Assembly: GCF_014636495.1 (NCBI RefSeq) | Contig: NZ_BMEM01000002.1 | Coordinates: forward strand, 1-64,000 | Source of the DNA: Ornithinimicrobium tianjinense | GTDB taxonomy: Bacteria > Actinomycetota > Actinomycetes > Actinomycetales > Dermatophilaceae | Length of the DNA: 64,000 bases | Reading direction: 5' to 3' | Shown here: piece after piece, positions 10,735 to 20,700 of the stretch | Numbering within the stretch: position 1 is the stretch's first letter | Layout of the letters: every line of letters begins with the position of its first letter | Translations under genes and position numbers: made by a program | Notes under the pieces: model-generated | Database searches by the model: none | Seen by the model: the letters and a program-made list of their open reading frames with translations, nothing else | Told to the model about the DNA's origin: nothing

Positions 10735-11547
10735 TCAGTGCCGAGCCGCTGCAGAGCTGTGCAGGCACACGGTCGCAGCCATCGCCAGGTTGAGCGACTC
10801 GGCCCGCTGGATCGGGATCGCGACGGCGTCGTCGCAGAGGGCGAGCGTCTCCGGCTCCAACCCCCACGCCTCGTTGCCCATGACCCAGGCGTGCGCACCG
10901 TGCAGGTCGACGTCGGGAAGAGAGGTCGGGCCGGAGCCGTCGGCGGCGAGGAGCCGGATCCCCCGCGCACGGCAGGCCGAGAGCAGCTCGGGCACGGGCG
11001 TCCCCACGCTGACCGGCAGGTGGAAGAGCGACCCGACGGTCGAGCGCACCACCTTGGGGTTGTAGACGTCGACCGACGCCGCGCTCACCAGGACCGCCGC
11101 GGCGCCGAACGCGTCAGCGCCGCGCAGCACGGTGCCGGCGTTGCCGGGGTCGCGCACGTTGGTCAGGACCACGGCGAACCCGTCATCCCCCACCGCATCG
11201 AGCGCCGCCTCGAGGGGCACGTCCACGCGCCGCGCGACGGCCACCATGCCCTGGGGCGCCTCGCTGTCCGCCATCGCGGCGAGCACCTGCTCGGTGCACG
11301 CGTGTGCGCGCACGCCGGCCTCCTCGGCCAGCCCCATGATGTCGGTATGCCGTGCGGCTGCGGCCTCGGTGACGTACAGAGCGTCGGTGGCGGGCGCGGC
11401 ATACCGGAGCAGCTCCCGGACCGCCTGGGGCCCCTCGACGAGGAAGAGCCCCTGCTTGTCGCGGACAGCACGACGCCCCAGCGCGGCGACCTGCCGGACC
11501 CGGTCGCTGCGAGCGTTGCTCAGCAGGTTCGGGTCGACGGCGGTCAT
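10735..11547 (-). CDS. TrmH/SpoU-family RNA 2'-O-methyltransferase
   Basis: 270 residues. SPOUT-class enzyme that methylates ribose on tRNA or rRNA using SAM. Visible motifs are NVRDPGNAGTVLR (motif 1), VMGNEAWGLEPE (motif 2), and IPIQRAESLNLAMAATVCLH (motif 3, the knot). An N-terminal L30e-like substrate-binding domain precedes them. It lies 29 bp downstream of rplT in the infC-rpmI-rplT run, the usual actinobacterial order, so it may target ribosomal RNA. No clear ribosome site is seen before the ATG. Confidence 0.93.
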   Translation of the reverse strand: MTAVDPNLLSNARSDRVRQVAALGRRAVRDKQGLFLVEGPQAVRELLRYAAPATDALYVTEAAAARHTDIMGLAEEAGVRAHACTEQVLAAMADSEAPQGMVAVARRVDVPLEAALDAVGDDGFAVVLTNVRDPGNAGTVLRGADAFGAAAVLVSAASVDVYNPKVVRSTVGSLFHLPVSVGTPVPELLSACRARGIRLLAADGSGPTSLPDVDLHGAHAWVMGNEAWGLEPETLALCDDAVAIPIQRAESLNLAMAATVCLHSSAAARH

Positions 11548-11576
11548 GCGCTGGGGCGTCGGTGGTGAGCCGTGGC

Positions 11577-11957
11577 TCAGGCGGCGGAGGTGTCGCCCTC
11601 GGCCGGGACGTTGGCCTTGGCCAGCTCGACGAGCGTCGCGAAGGCGGCGGCGTCGTTGACGGCGAGCTCGGCCAGCATGCGGCGGTCCACCTCGACACCC
11701 GCGGCCTTGAGGCCCTGGATGAAGCGGTTGTAGGTCATGCCGTTGGCCCGGGCGCCGGCGTTGATGCGCTGGATCCAGAGGCGACGGAAGTCACCCTTGC
11801 GGGCGCGACGGTCGTTGTAGCTGTAGACCAGCGAGTGGGTGACCTGCTCCTTGGCCTTGCGGTAGAGCCGGCTGCGCTGACCGCGGTAACCGCTGGCGCG
11901 CTCCAGGACGACCCGGCGCTTCTTCTGGGCGTTGACCGCCCGCTTCACGCGTGCCAC
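11577..11957 (-). CDS. rplT: 50S ribosomal protein L20
   Basis: 126 residues, standard length. Early-assembly 23S rRNA-binding protein. [15 protein letters not shown] at the N-terminus and [20 protein letters not shown] are diagnostic. Third gene of the infC-rpmI-rplT operon, in the conserved order. In several bacteria L20 represses this operon; no L20-binding leader is obvious here. Confidence 0.98.
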   Translation of the reverse strand: MARVKRAVNAQKKRRVVLERASGYRGQRSRLYRKAKEQVTHSLVYSYNDRRARKGDFRRLWIQRINAGARANGMTYNRFIQGLKAAGVEVDRRMLAELAVNDAAAFATLVELAKANVPAEGDTSAA

Positions 11958-12024
11958 GTGAGTACTCCTTGACTAGTTCTGCTTGACGAAAGGTGATGTA
12001 GGTGAGGTGCTCAGCCGCTCAGCC

Positions 12025-12219
12025 TCAGAGGCCGAGCATCTTCTTCACCTTGCGGACGTCGCTCGCGGCGACGACGGTGTCGTTGACCAGGCGGCGGGCC
12101 TGCGAGGCGCGACGCTCCTGGAACTTGTGCACGTGGCGGGCGCGCTGGTGCATCACCTTGCCGGTGCCGGTGACGCGGAAGCGCTTCTTGGCACCGCTGT
12201 GGGTCTTCATCTTCGGCAT
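12025..12219 (-). CDS. rpmI: 50S ribosomal protein L35
   Basis: 64 residues, typical length. MPKMKTHSGAKKRFRVTGTG at the N-terminus is the family signature. It lies between infC and rplT. An AAGGAGATC sequence just before the ATG gives a strong ribosome site. Confidence 0.98.
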   Translation of the reverse strand: MPKMKTHSGAKKRFRVTGTGKVMHQRARHVHKFQERRASQARRLVNDTVVAASDVRKVKKMLGL

Positions 12220-12307
12220 GGGCCGATCTCCTTCGTGATTCGCTCTCGGCCCGCGGTGGCGGGCGTCGGGTTCGGGTGGCGGGTGCCGGCCGCAGCCGGT
12301 CCGGTGC

Positions 12308-12991
12308 TCACTCCTGCTCGGTGGTCTCCTGGGTGGCGGCCGGCCCGGCGGACGCCACCGGCTCGGTCGTGGCCTGCTCGGTCGGGGCCGTCTCGGTCAC
12401 GGTCGCCTCGGCGGGCGTCTGGCCATGAGCCTCGGCGGCGGCGCGCTCGGCGTCGCGGCGCTTCTCCTGGCGGACCGCGGTCTTCTTCTTCGCCGGCCCG
12501 ATGACCATGACCATGTTGCGGCCGTCCTGGCGCGGGGCGCTCTCGACGAAACCCAGCTCCGCGACGTCCTCCGCGAGGCGCTGCAGCAGCCGGAAGCCCA
12601 GCTCGGGGCGGGACTGCTCGCGGCCGCGGAACATGATCGTCACCTTGACCTTGTCGCCCGCCTTGAGGAAGCGCTCGACGTGGCCCTTCTTGGTGCCGTA
12701 GTCGTGGGCGTCGATCTTGGGTCGGAGCTTGATCTCCTTGATGACCGTGTTGATCTGGTTCTTCCGGGCTTCACGGGCCTTCATGGCGGCTTCGTACTTG
12801 TACTTGCCGTAGTCCATGAGCTTGGCGACCGGCGGGCGCGCCATCGGGGCCACCTCGACGAGGTCGAGGTCGGCCTCGGCCGCCAGCCGCAGCGCGTCCT
12901 CGACGCGCACGATGCCGACCTGCTCCCCGTTGGGGCCCACCAACCGCACTTCCGGCACCCGGATGCGGTCATTGATGCGAGGCTCGCTGAT
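12308..12991 (-). CDS. infC: Translation initiation factor IF-3 (ATC start)
   Basis: 227 residues. Binds 30S, prevents premature 50S joining and rejects non-canonical start codons. The N-domain begins [17 protein letters not shown], then linker and C-domain ([19 protein letters not shown]). A low-complexity Ala/Thr/Glu-rich tail of about 45 residues follows, longer than in enteric IF-3. The chosen start is ATC at 12991-12989. A perfect AAGGAG (13003-12998) lies exactly 6 nt upstream and no ATG/GTG is correctly placed. A rare start on infC is the classic basis of IF-3 autoregulation. Confidence 0.93.
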   Translation of the reverse strand: MSEPRINDRIRVPEVRLVGPNGEQVGIVRVEDALRLAAEADLDLVEVAPMARPPVAKLMDYGKYKYEAAMKAREARKNQINTVIKEIKLRPKIDAHDYGTKKGHVERFLKAGDKVKVTIMFRGREQSRPELGFRLLQRLAEDVAELGFVESAPRQDGRNMVMVIGPAKKKTAVRQEKRRDAERAAAEAHGQTPAEATVTETAPTEQATTEPVASAGPAATQETTEQE

Positions 12992-13033
12992 TGCTTGCTC
13001 CTTCGAAGTCTGGCGTGGGACCCCGGGCACCAG

Positions 13034-13067
13034 AAAGGCCTCCTGGCACCGGGTGCGCAAGAGGCCT
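13034..13067 (-). terminator. Attenuator-like hairpin in the infC leader
   Basis: On the minus strand, AGGCCTC (13067-13061) pairs with GAGGCCT (13042-13036), enclosing an inner GCAC-CCG-GTGC hairpin, and is followed directly by a short T run (TTTCT). The structure ends about 43 nt before the infC start. It looks like an intrinsic terminator placed inside the leader, which suggests transcription attenuation of infC-rpmI-rplT. Structure seen; regulatory role inferred. Confidence 0.55.
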
Positions 13068-13308
13068 CGACCGACAGGCCCGCTCGACCGGGCGACGCCG
13101 GACGGGTATGCCGTGGGTTCGCCACGTCATACACTCACCTCGGCCTCGGCCGAGGTGGCGGACCTTCGGACCCGGCGACCTGCTGGTCGACGCGGGTGGA
13201 GGCCGGAGCCCCTCTTGCACGTCGGGCACCACTGCACCCGACTGGTCGTCCTCCATGGTAGCAGACACGCAGAGGTCTCCCGCCGACCGGCGGCGGGGCG
13301 GGCCATAA

Positions 13309-13338
13309 CTTGACTGACTCAAGAAAACGTGATCGGAT
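13309..13338 (+). promoter_or_regulatory. fur-katA promoter with palindromic operator
   Basis: TTGACT (13310-13315), a 17-bp spacer and TCGGAT (13333-13338) form a promoter whose -10 ends 6 nt before the ATG (leaderless). Overlapping the -35 is the palindrome CTTGA-N5-TCAAG (13309-13323). A palindrome in that place upstream of a Fur-family gene is a likely autoregulatory operator. Confidence 0.55.
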
Positions 13339-13344
13339 GAGGGC

Positions 13345-13761
13345 ATGCCGACCTCCACCGACCTGCTCCGGCATGCGGGGCTCCGGGTCACCCGCCCCCG
13401 CCTCACGGTGCTCGAGGCGCTGCGCACCCACCCGCACGTGGACGTGGCCGAGCTGCTCCGGCTCACCCGTGAGGACTCCGCGCCGGTGTCGGTCCAGGGC
13501 GTCTACGACGTCCTCACCGCCCTCTCCGAGGGGGGCGTGCTCCGCCGGATCCAGCCGGCGAGCTCGCCGGCCAGGTTCGAGCTGGAGCTCGGCGACAACC
13601 ACCACCACGCGGTATGCCGCAGCTGTCACCTCGTCGTGGACGTGCCGTGCAGCACCGGCCTCGCCCCGTGCCTGGAGACATCGGCGGTGACCGAGCAGGG
13701 GTTCACCGCCGAGGAGGCAGAGGTCATCTACTGGGGCCTCTGTCCCGACTGCCAGTCCTGA
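13345..13761 (+). CDS. Fur-family transcriptional regulator (catalase-linked)
   Basis: 138 residues. The winged-helix N-terminal half reads LRHAGLRVTRPRLTVLEAL, and then SVQGVYDVLTALSEGGVL is the recognition part. The C-terminal metal-binding dimer domain has DNHHHAVCRSCHLVVDVPC and a terminal CPDC, so two Cys pairs for a structural zinc. The catalase gene follows after 26 bp in the same direction. This is the FurA/CatR arrangement, where a peroxide- or metal-sensing repressor controls catalase. Whether it senses iron, manganese or peroxide cannot be read. Confidence 0.9.
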   Translation: MPTSTDLLRHAGLRVTRPRLTVLEALRTHPHVDVAELLRLTREDSAPVSVQGVYDVLTALSEGGVLRRIQPASSPARFELELGDNHHHAVCRSCHLVVDVPCSTGLAPCLETSAVTEQGFTAEEAEVIYWGLCPDCQS

Positions 13762-13787
13762 CCACCCGATGAAGTAGAGGAGATCGC

Positions 13788-15380
13788 ATGTCCGACATCT
13801 CGCCCGGATTCGTCAACGCCGAGCACCAGGGGGCCGCAGGGGTCGCCGCCACGGGGTCCACGCTGAGCAACGGAGCCCCCAACGACTCCGACCGCAACAG
13901 CCTGTCCGTCGGCCCCGACGGCCCGCTGCTGCTGCACGACGTCGCCCTGGTGGAGAACCTCGCGCACTTCGACCGCGAGAAGGTGCCGGAGCGGCTGCCG
14001 CACGCCAAGGGCTCGGGCGCCTTCGGCGTGTTCGAGACGACCGAGGACGTCTCCGCCTGGACCAAGGCCGCCGTCTTCCAGCGGGGCGCCTCCTCCGAGT
14101 CGATCGTCCGCTTCTCCACCGTCGCCGGCGAGCAGGGCTCCCCCGACACCTGGCGGGACGTCCGCGGCTTCGCGGTCCGGCTCTACACCGACGAGGGCAA
14201 CCTGGACATCGTCGGCAACAACACCCCGGTGTTCTTCGTGCGCGACCCCATGAAGTTCCCCAACTTCATCCGCTCGCAGCGCCGCACGCCCGACAGCGGG
14301 CTGCGCTCCCCGAACATGCAGTGGGACTTCTGGACCGCCAACCCCGAGACGGCCCACCAGGTCACCTACCTCATGGGCGACCGCGGCCTGCCCCGCAGCT
14401 GGCGCACGATGAACGGTTACTCCTCGCACACCTACATGTGGGTCAACGCCGCCGGTGAGCGCTTCTTCGTCAAGTACCACTGGCACAGCGACCAGGGCGT
14501 GGAGAACCTCACCAACGAGCAGGCCACCGAGCTGGCGGGCACCGACGCGGACTTCCACCGACGGGACCTCTTCGAGGCCATCGAGCGCGGCGACCACCCG
14601 AGCTGGACGCTCTCGGTGCAGGTCATGCCGTACGAGGAGGCCTCGACCTACCGTTACAACCCGTTCGACCTGACCAAGGTCTGGCCGCACGCGGACTACC
14701 CGCTCCACAAGGTCGGCACGCTGACCCTGAACCGCAACCCGGAGAACTGGTTCGCCCAGATCGAGCAGGTCGCCTACAGCCCGTCCAACCAGGTCCCGGG
14801 CACCGGCCTGTCGCCGGACAAGATGCTCCTCGCGCGCGTCTTCTCCTACCCCGACGCGCAGCGGCACCGTATCGGCGCCAACTTCACGCACCTGCCGGTG
14901 AACCAGCCCAAGGTGCAGGTCAACGCCTACCAGTTCGACGGCCCGATGGCCTACCTGCACTCGGGCAGCCAGCCGACCTACGCGACCAACGGCTACGGCC
15001 GTCCGTGGTCGGACCGCACCGGTCCGGTCGAGAACGGCTGGGAGGCGGACGGCGAGCTCGTGCGACAGGCCTACAACCTCCGCGCGGACGACGACGACTT
15101 CGGCCAGCCGGGCACCCTCGTGCGCGAGGTCTACACCGACGAGGTGCGCGAGCGCCTGGTCCAGACGGTGGCCGGGATGATGCCCGCCGTCGAGCCGCAG
15201 GTCCGCGAGCGGGTCTACGCGTACTGGCGCAACATCGACCAGGGCATCGGCGAGCGGATCGAGGCGGCGGCGTCCGCCCTCGTCGGCGACACCGTCCCCG
15301 GGGCGACCACGCCCGGCGACGCCGGGGACGTCGCGTCCCTGCTGGAGGATGACGGCGACCTGGTCGGCGGGCGCCGCTGA
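13788..15380 (+). CDS. katA: Monofunctional haem catalase
   Basis: 530 residues. Breaks hydrogen peroxide into water and oxygen. The distal His is in [15 protein letters not shown] (His72), the distal Asn in [14 protein letters not shown] (about 144), and the proximal haem Tyr in [14 protein letters not shown] (about 355). Length fits small-subunit (clade 3) catalases. An AGAGGAG ribosome site precedes the ATG. Probably cotranscribed with the upstream Fur-type regulator. The C-terminal 40 residues ([20 protein letters not shown]) are an acidic tail. It ends in a strong terminator. Confidence 0.96.
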   Translation: MSDISPGFVNAEHQGAAGVAATGSTLSNGAPNDSDRNSLSVGPDGPLLLHDVALVENLAHFDREKVPERLPHAKGSGAFGVFETTEDVSAWTKAAVFQRGASSESIVRFSTVAGEQGSPDTWRDVRGFAVRLYTDEGNLDIVGNNTPVFFVRDPMKFPNFIRSQRRTPDSGLRSPNMQWDFWTANPETAHQVTYLMGDRGLPRSWRTMNGYSSHTYMWVNAAGERFFVKYHWHSDQGVENLTNEQATELAGTDADFHRRDLFEAIERGDHPSWTLSVQVMPYEEASTYRYNPFDLTKVWPHADYPLHKVGTLTLNRNPENWFAQIEQVAYSPSNQVPGTGLSPDKMLLARVFSYPDAQRHRIGANFTHLPVNQPKVQVNAYQFDGPMAYLHSGSQPTYATNGYGRPWSDRTGPVENGWEADGELVRQAYNLRADDDDFGQPGTLVREVYTDEVRERLVQTVAGMMPAVEPQVRERVYAYWRNIDQGIGERIEAAASALVGDTVPGATTPGDAGDVASLLEDDGDLVGGRR

Positions 15381-15416
15381 CCTTTCGGTATGCCGCGCGC
15401 GCCCGGCGCGCGCAGG

Positions 15417-15451
15417 GACGGCCCCGCACCAGTGAACGGTGCGGGGCCGTC
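15417..15451. terminator. Bidirectional terminator katA / sseB
   Basis: A perfect 14-bp stem (GACGGCCCCGCACC and its complement) with a 7-nt loop lies between the convergent katA and sseB genes. Confidence 0.85.
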
Positions 15452-15485
15452 TCCGTCGGTTGGGTCAGACGGCCGCCACCGCGGC

Positions 15486-16247
15486 TCAGGCGCTGCGGAC
15501 CGCGAAGGCGAGGGCGTCGACGCGGGCGCGTGCCTCGCCGTCGGCGGCGATGCGCTCCCCCACGCTCACGAGCAGCTCGCGGACCTGCTCCTGGGTGAGC
15601 CCCGGGGCCAGCTCCAGCTCCACGCGCAGGGCTCCGCCCTCCGCGCCGGCCAGCGTGTGGGACACGACGTGCGACTCACCGGCCAGGGCCGCGGCGACCG
15701 CCGCCGCGACGTGCTCGTCCTCGTGGGCCGGCCGCCACGGGCGCGCCATCGCCAGCGCCCACACCATCGACGGACGCAGGGTCGCCGCCGGGCTGCCCGG
15801 CGGGGCCGGCAGGTCCAGCGGTATGACGTCGCAGCCCTCCTGCACGGCCGCGAGGGCGGCGCGCTGGGCGGTCACCGGCACCGGTCGGGCGTCGGGGTTC
15901 CACGCCGCCAGGGCGGCGGTGCTGGTGAACGCCGGCATCGCCCGCTGCCCGTCAGGAGCCACGAGGGTCACCGAGGCCATGTCGCTCCGGGCGTCCACCG
16001 GGATGCCGCTGCTGTCGTCGATCTCGCTCGGCACGGCGACGATCGGCACGATCAGCCGGGCCGCGCCGACCGCGGCCACGAGCGCGACCTCGTCGGGCGC
16101 TTCCTGGGCGAGCAGCGCGGCGAGCTCTGGATCGGCAGTCCCGGAGTCGCCGTCGAAACCGGTGCCGGTCAGGGTCCGGCCTGCCCAGGGCACGCCGCCC
16201 GTGTCGTGCCCGTGCGTCGGCTCGTGGGAGGAGAAGCGGTGCGTCAT
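15486..16247 (-). CDS. SseB-family protein
   Basis: 253 residues. Contains the SseB N-terminal-type domain: PAFTSTAALAAWNPDARPVPV and LDLPAP, with Ala-rich helices after it. Its biochemical role is unknown; the family is widespread and usually lies beside priA/hisA in actinobacteria, as here. I chose the ATG at 16247 because GGAGG lies 7 nt upstream and it overlaps the priA stop as ATGA. An ATG two codons earlier would sit directly on the ribosome site. Confidence 0.87.
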   Translation of the reverse strand: MTHRFSSHEPTHGHDTGGVPWAGRTLTGTGFDGDSGTADPELAALLAQEAPDEVALVAAVGAARLIVPIVAVPSEIDDSSGIPVDARSDMASVTLVAPDGQRAMPAFTSTAALAAWNPDARPVPVTAQRAALAAVQEGCDVIPLDLPAPPGSPAATLRPSMVWALAMARPWRPAHEDEHVAAAVAAALAGESHVVSHTLAGAEGGALRVELELAPGLTQEQVRELLVSVGERIAADGEARARVDALAFAVRSA

Positions 16248-16966
16248 CGGCATACCTCCAGCGCCTCGCCGAGGGTGAACGCGTGGTGGTAGAGGGCCGC
16301 GCCGAGGACCACCTCGGTGACGCCCGCAGGCACCAGGGCGCGCAGCGCCCGCAGGTCGTCGAGCGTCGCGACGCCCCCGGACGCCACGACCCGGGCGGGA
16401 GCGACGAGCCCGGCGACCGCGGTGAAGAGATCAAGGTCGGCGCCGGAGCGCGTCCCGTCGCGGGAGGCGTCAGCCACGAGCACGTGCGCCACCTCGCGCA
16501 GCACGGGCAGGCTGCCCACCACGTCGGTCAGCGGACCCAGTGACAGGGTCGTCCCTCTGCTGACCACCTGGCCGGCGCGCACGTCGACGGCGACGACCAC
16601 GCGGTCGCCGCCGTGCCGACTGACGACCCGCTCGAGCAGGTCGGCATCGGCGAGCACCGAGCTGGCGAGGACCAGGCGCCGGGCACCCGTCGACGCCGCC
16701 CAGTCGATCGCGGCCTCGTCGGCCAGGCCTCCCGACAGCTGCACCGGGACGGGGAGCCGCTCCACGAGCGTGCTGAGCAGGCGGGCGTTGTCGCCGCGGC
16801 CGAAGGCGCGGTCGAGGTCGACCAGGTGCAGGTGGTCGGCACCGTGCTCCACCCAGCGTGACGCGACCTCGTAGGGGTCGTCCGGACCGGCGTCGACCAC
16901 CTGGTCCGCACGCCCGCCCGCGATGTCCACGGCAGGCAGCAGCCGGAGGGCGGCGCCCGCGGTCAC
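16244..16966 (-). CDS. priA: Phosphoribosyl isomerase A (HisA/PriA)
   Basis: 240 residues, TIM barrel. In actinobacteria one enzyme does both the HisA step of histidine synthesis and the TrpF step of tryptophan synthesis. Catalytic Asp is in LLPAVDIAGGRA near the N-terminus and the second in LVADASRDGTRSG. GGLADEA and ASGGVATLDDL are phosphate-binding loops. The start overlaps the upstream hypothetical gene as GTGA, and sseB overlaps its end. Dual activity is known for the family, not shown here. Confidence 0.93.
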   Translation of the reverse strand: MTAGAALRLLPAVDIAGGRADQVVDAGPDDPYEVASRWVEHGADHLHLVDLDRAFGRGDNARLLSTLVERLPVPVQLSGGLADEAAIDWAASTGARRLVLASSVLADADLLERVVSRHGGDRVVVAVDVRAGQVVSRGTTLSLGPLTDVVGSLPVLREVAHVLVADASRDGTRSGADLDLFTAVAGLVAPARVVASGGVATLDDLRALRALVPAGVTEVVLGAALYHHAFTLGEALEVCR

Positions 16967-17652
16967 GGCAGCGCTCCCAGCTCGCGACGCAGCCGCACCG
17001 AGTCGGCCACGCTGTCCTCGAAGCGCAGCACCTCGCGCCCCTGCGGCTCGTGACGCACCGCGCCGTCCATGCCGGCAGCCAGCCGGGGGTCACCGAGGAG
17101 ACGCGCGCCAGGGAGGTCGAGGGTCGCGAGGACGGCCTGCAGCATCGTCACCGGCCGGCTCCTGGTCTCGTGGAGCAGGTCGACGAGCTCGTCGCGGACC
17201 GAACCCGCAGCTCCGGCGACCCGGACCAGCTCGGCCGGACCGGCGAGGTCGAGACCGGGGGGCCTCAGCAGCCCGACGTCCGGCTCCCAGACGACCCACG
17301 CGGGCGTGCGCCGGCGGGCTGCTCCCTGCACCGTGATGACGGCCCGCCCGTCGATCTCGAAGAAGCCGAGCGACGGACCGGCCTTGGGGGTGACCGGCCG
17401 CCCGGCCAACAGGAGCGCACCGTCGTCGTACGGCGGCGCCACGCTCGTCGGTCCCGACAGCACCGCGAGGCGCCAGCGGCCCGCGGGGACCACCACCAGG
17501 GGCACCACGGCGCGCGCGACCCACTCGTCGATCTCCTCGCGCGCACCCCGCAGCAGCACGAGGCCCCGCGGCAGCGGGTCCGGGTCCACCGGCCCCGACG
17601 GCGCACGCGACGACGCTGTCGGCCGGGGTGCCGGTTCGCTGGTCGGGGTCAC
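16963..17652 (-). CDS. Hypothetical actinobacterial protein upstream of priA
   Basis: 229 residues, GTG start, not recognised. A disordered Pro/Ser-rich N-terminus is followed by a compact region with repeated hydrophobic strands (WRLAVLSGPTSVAPPYDDGA, RAVITVQGAA, AWVVWEPDVGLLRPP). Then comes a helical C-terminus. There is no signal peptide or membrane segment. A TAGGAT -10 (17664-17659) lies 6 nt before the GTG, so it probably heads the hypothetical-priA-sseB operon as a leaderless message. Confidence 0.75.
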   Translation of the reverse strand: MTPTSEPAPRPTASSRAPSGPVDPDPLPRGLVLLRGAREEIDEWVARAVVPLVVVPAGRWRLAVLSGPTSVAPPYDDGALLLAGRPVTPKAGPSLGFFEIDGRAVITVQGAARRRTPAWVVWEPDVGLLRPPGLDLAGPAELVRVAGAAGSVRDELVDLLHETRSRPVTMLQAVLATLDLPGARLLGDPRLAAGMDGAVRHEPQGREVLRFEDSVADSVRLRRELGALP

Positions 17653-17740
17653 CGGGACATCCTACGGAGCGGACCGCCGGCCACCGGTGAGGGTGGACCG
17701 ACGGGTCGGACACCTCACGCGAGCCGTCGGCCGCCCGACG

Positions 17741-20700
17741 TCAGGTCCGGCCCTGCGGGGGTGTCCGCGGGAAACGGTCGGCGGAGCGGGGCGGTCCGGC
17801 CGGGTCGACACCCCGGAAGCCGGCGGCCCGGCCGGGTCGCGACCGACCCGGACCCCGCTGGGCCGGCTCGGCCCGGGCTCCGGGGCGGGGCGGCGCGTCG
17901 CCGTAGAGCAGACGCTCCACCACGCTGCGGGCGTGCCGGCCCGCCCGTCTCCAGTCGTCGGCGAGGGCAGCTCCCCGACCGGGGGGCCGGCCCATGATGC
18001 GCGACAGGCCCTCGGCGTCACGCAGGCCGCTGGGCACGGAGTCGACCGGGCGGCCACGCCATACCACCCCGGCGTCGCGGATCTGGGAAGCCAGGCGCCA
18101 GGCCGACCCGAGCACCTCGGCGTCGTCCGCGGCGAGCAGTCCGGCCGCGACGGCCGCGGCCAGACCCTGCGTCGTGCTCGTCGTGCGCAGGCCCGGGTGG
18201 GCGTCGGCGTGCTGGAGCTGGAGCAGCTGCAGCACCCACTCGACGTCCGAGAGCCCACCCAGCCCCAACTTGAGGTGGGTGCGGGGGTCCGCCCCGCGCG
18301 GGAGCCGCTCGGACTCCATGCGGGCCTTGAGGCGCCGGATCTCCCTGACCGTCTGGTCGGGGATGCCCCCGGCCGGCCAGCGCAGCGGCCGGATCGTCTC
18401 CAGGAACCGTTCGGCGAGACCATCGTCACCAGCCACCGGGCGAGCCCGCAGCAGCGCCTGCGACTCCCACCCGGCCGACCAGCGCGCGTAGTAGGTGCGG
18501 TAGCTGTCGAGGCTGCGCACGAGCGGGCCCGACCGACCTTCGGGCCGCAGGTCCGCGTCCAGCTCCAGGGTGGGGTCCGGACCGTTGCCCGACAGTCCTT
18601 TGCGCAGCTCGGCCACGATCTCCGCCGCCTGCGCCGCCGCACGCTCGGGGTCGGCCCCGGGCAGCGGGTCGTGGACGTACATGACGTCGGCGTCGCTGGC
18701 GTAGCCGAGCTCGCGGCCACCCAGGCGCCCCATGCCGACGACGAGCATCGCCGTCGCGGCCTCCTCGCCGCGCCGCTCCAGGACGGCGCTCCGGGCGATG
18801 TCGAGAGCGCTGGTCAGGCAGGCGTCGGTCACGTCCGTCAGCGCACCCCGCACCTGCTCCCCGTCCCAGTCCCCGACGAGGTCCCCGAGCACGGTGCGCA
18901 CCAGTTCGCGGGCTCGCACGGCGCGAACCGCCTGGAAGGCGTCCTCGACGGTGGTCTGCCGGGAGGCGGCCGCGGCCATCCGGCTCAGGAGGGCGTCACG
19001 TTCCGGGGGCACCAGGCCGGCCGGGTCCCCCAGCAGGGAGACGCTCTCCGGGGCGCGGAGGAGCAGGTCCACGGCATACCGGCTCGAGGAGAGGACGCGG
19101 GCGAGCCGCTGGGCGGCGCTGCCCTCGTCGCGCAGCATGCCGAGGTACCAGTGCGTCGAGCCCAGCGCGTCGCTGATCTGCCGGAAGGCGAGGAGGCCGG
19201 CGTCCGGGTCGGCGCCGTCGGCGAACCAGGCGAGCATCACCGGCAGCAGGTGACGCTGGATGGTGGCGCGACGGCTGACCCCCTCGGTGAGCGCGCCGAG
19301 GTGCCGCATCGCCCCGGCCGGATCGCGGAAGCCGAGGGCGGCCAGCCGCTCCCGCGCCGCCTCCGGGGTGAGGCGGGCCTCGTCGGTGGACAGGCGGGCG
19401 ACCGCCGTCAGGAGCGGGCGGTAGAACAGGCGCTCGTGCAGCCGCCGCACGTCGCGCTGGACCGCGCGCCACCGCTGGAGGACCGCACGGTCGGCCTCCC
19501 CGCGCTCGCCGAGGGAGCGCCCCAGCCGACGCAGCTCGGGGGTGGAGGTCGGCATCAGGTGGGTGCGGCGCAGCCGGTGCAGCTGGACGCGGTGCTCGAG
19601 ACAGCGCAGGAGACGGTAGGCCTCGTCGAGCACCTTGAGGTCGTCCCGGCCGACGTAGCCGCCGGCGGTCAGCGCGGCGAGCGCCTCCAGCGTGGTCCGC
19701 GACCGCAGGGACTCGTCGGCCCGCCCGTGGACGAGCTGGAGGAGCTGGACGCTGAACTCGATGTCGCGCAGACCGCCGGGCCCGAGCTTGAGCTGCCGGT
19801 CCACCTCCGCGGGCTTCACGTGCTGCTCGACGCGCCGCCGCATCGCCTGGACGTCGACCACGAAGTCCTCGCGTGCGGAGGCCGACCACACCATGGGCTG
19901 GACGATCTCGAGCCACTCCTGCGTCACGGCCGCGTCGCCGGCGACGTGGCGAGCCTTGAGCAACGCCTGGAACTCCCACGTCTGGGCCCAGCGCTCGTAG
20001 TACTCGCGATGGGCGCGCAGCGTGCGGACGAGAGGTCCGTGCCGACCCTCCGGGCGCAGCGCGGCGTCGACCTGCCACAGCGCCCCCTCCGCCGTCGGCT
20101 GGCTGCAGATCCGCATGACCGCGCTCGCCAGCCGGGTGGCCACCGCCATCGCCTCTGACTCGTCAGCTCCCTCACGGGGTGCGGCGAGAAAGATGACGTC
20201 GACGTCGCTGAGGTAGTTCAGCTCGCGGCCGCCGGTCTTGCCCATGCCGACGACGGCGAGCGCGCAGGTCTGCTCCCCCTCCGTCTCGGCGCGTGCCAGC
20301 AGCAGCGCGCCCTCCAGCGCCGCCCCGGCGAGGTCGGCCAGCCAGGAGCCCACCTGAGGCATGATCGCGAGCGGGTCGGCGTCGGTGAGGTCGGCCGTCG
20401 CGATCCGGGCCAGCTGGCCCCGGTAGGCCACCCGAAGGGTCTCGGCACCTTCCCTGCCGTGCAGGCCCCTGACGGCCTCGACCACCGCGTCCGGGTCCGG
20501 CGGGGCCCCGGCGGCCACGTCGGCGAGGTGCTCGGGGTGACGCAGGAGGTGCTCGCCGAGCGCCACCGAGCCGCCGAGCAGCGTGAGCAGGCGCCGTCGC
20601 GGTTCGCCGCCCGCGGCGACGACGGGCACGGTGGCGGCCGCGGTCGCCTCGCCCGACGCGCCGGAGCTGCGGGGGTCCAGCAGCCGGACCAGGGTAAGGA

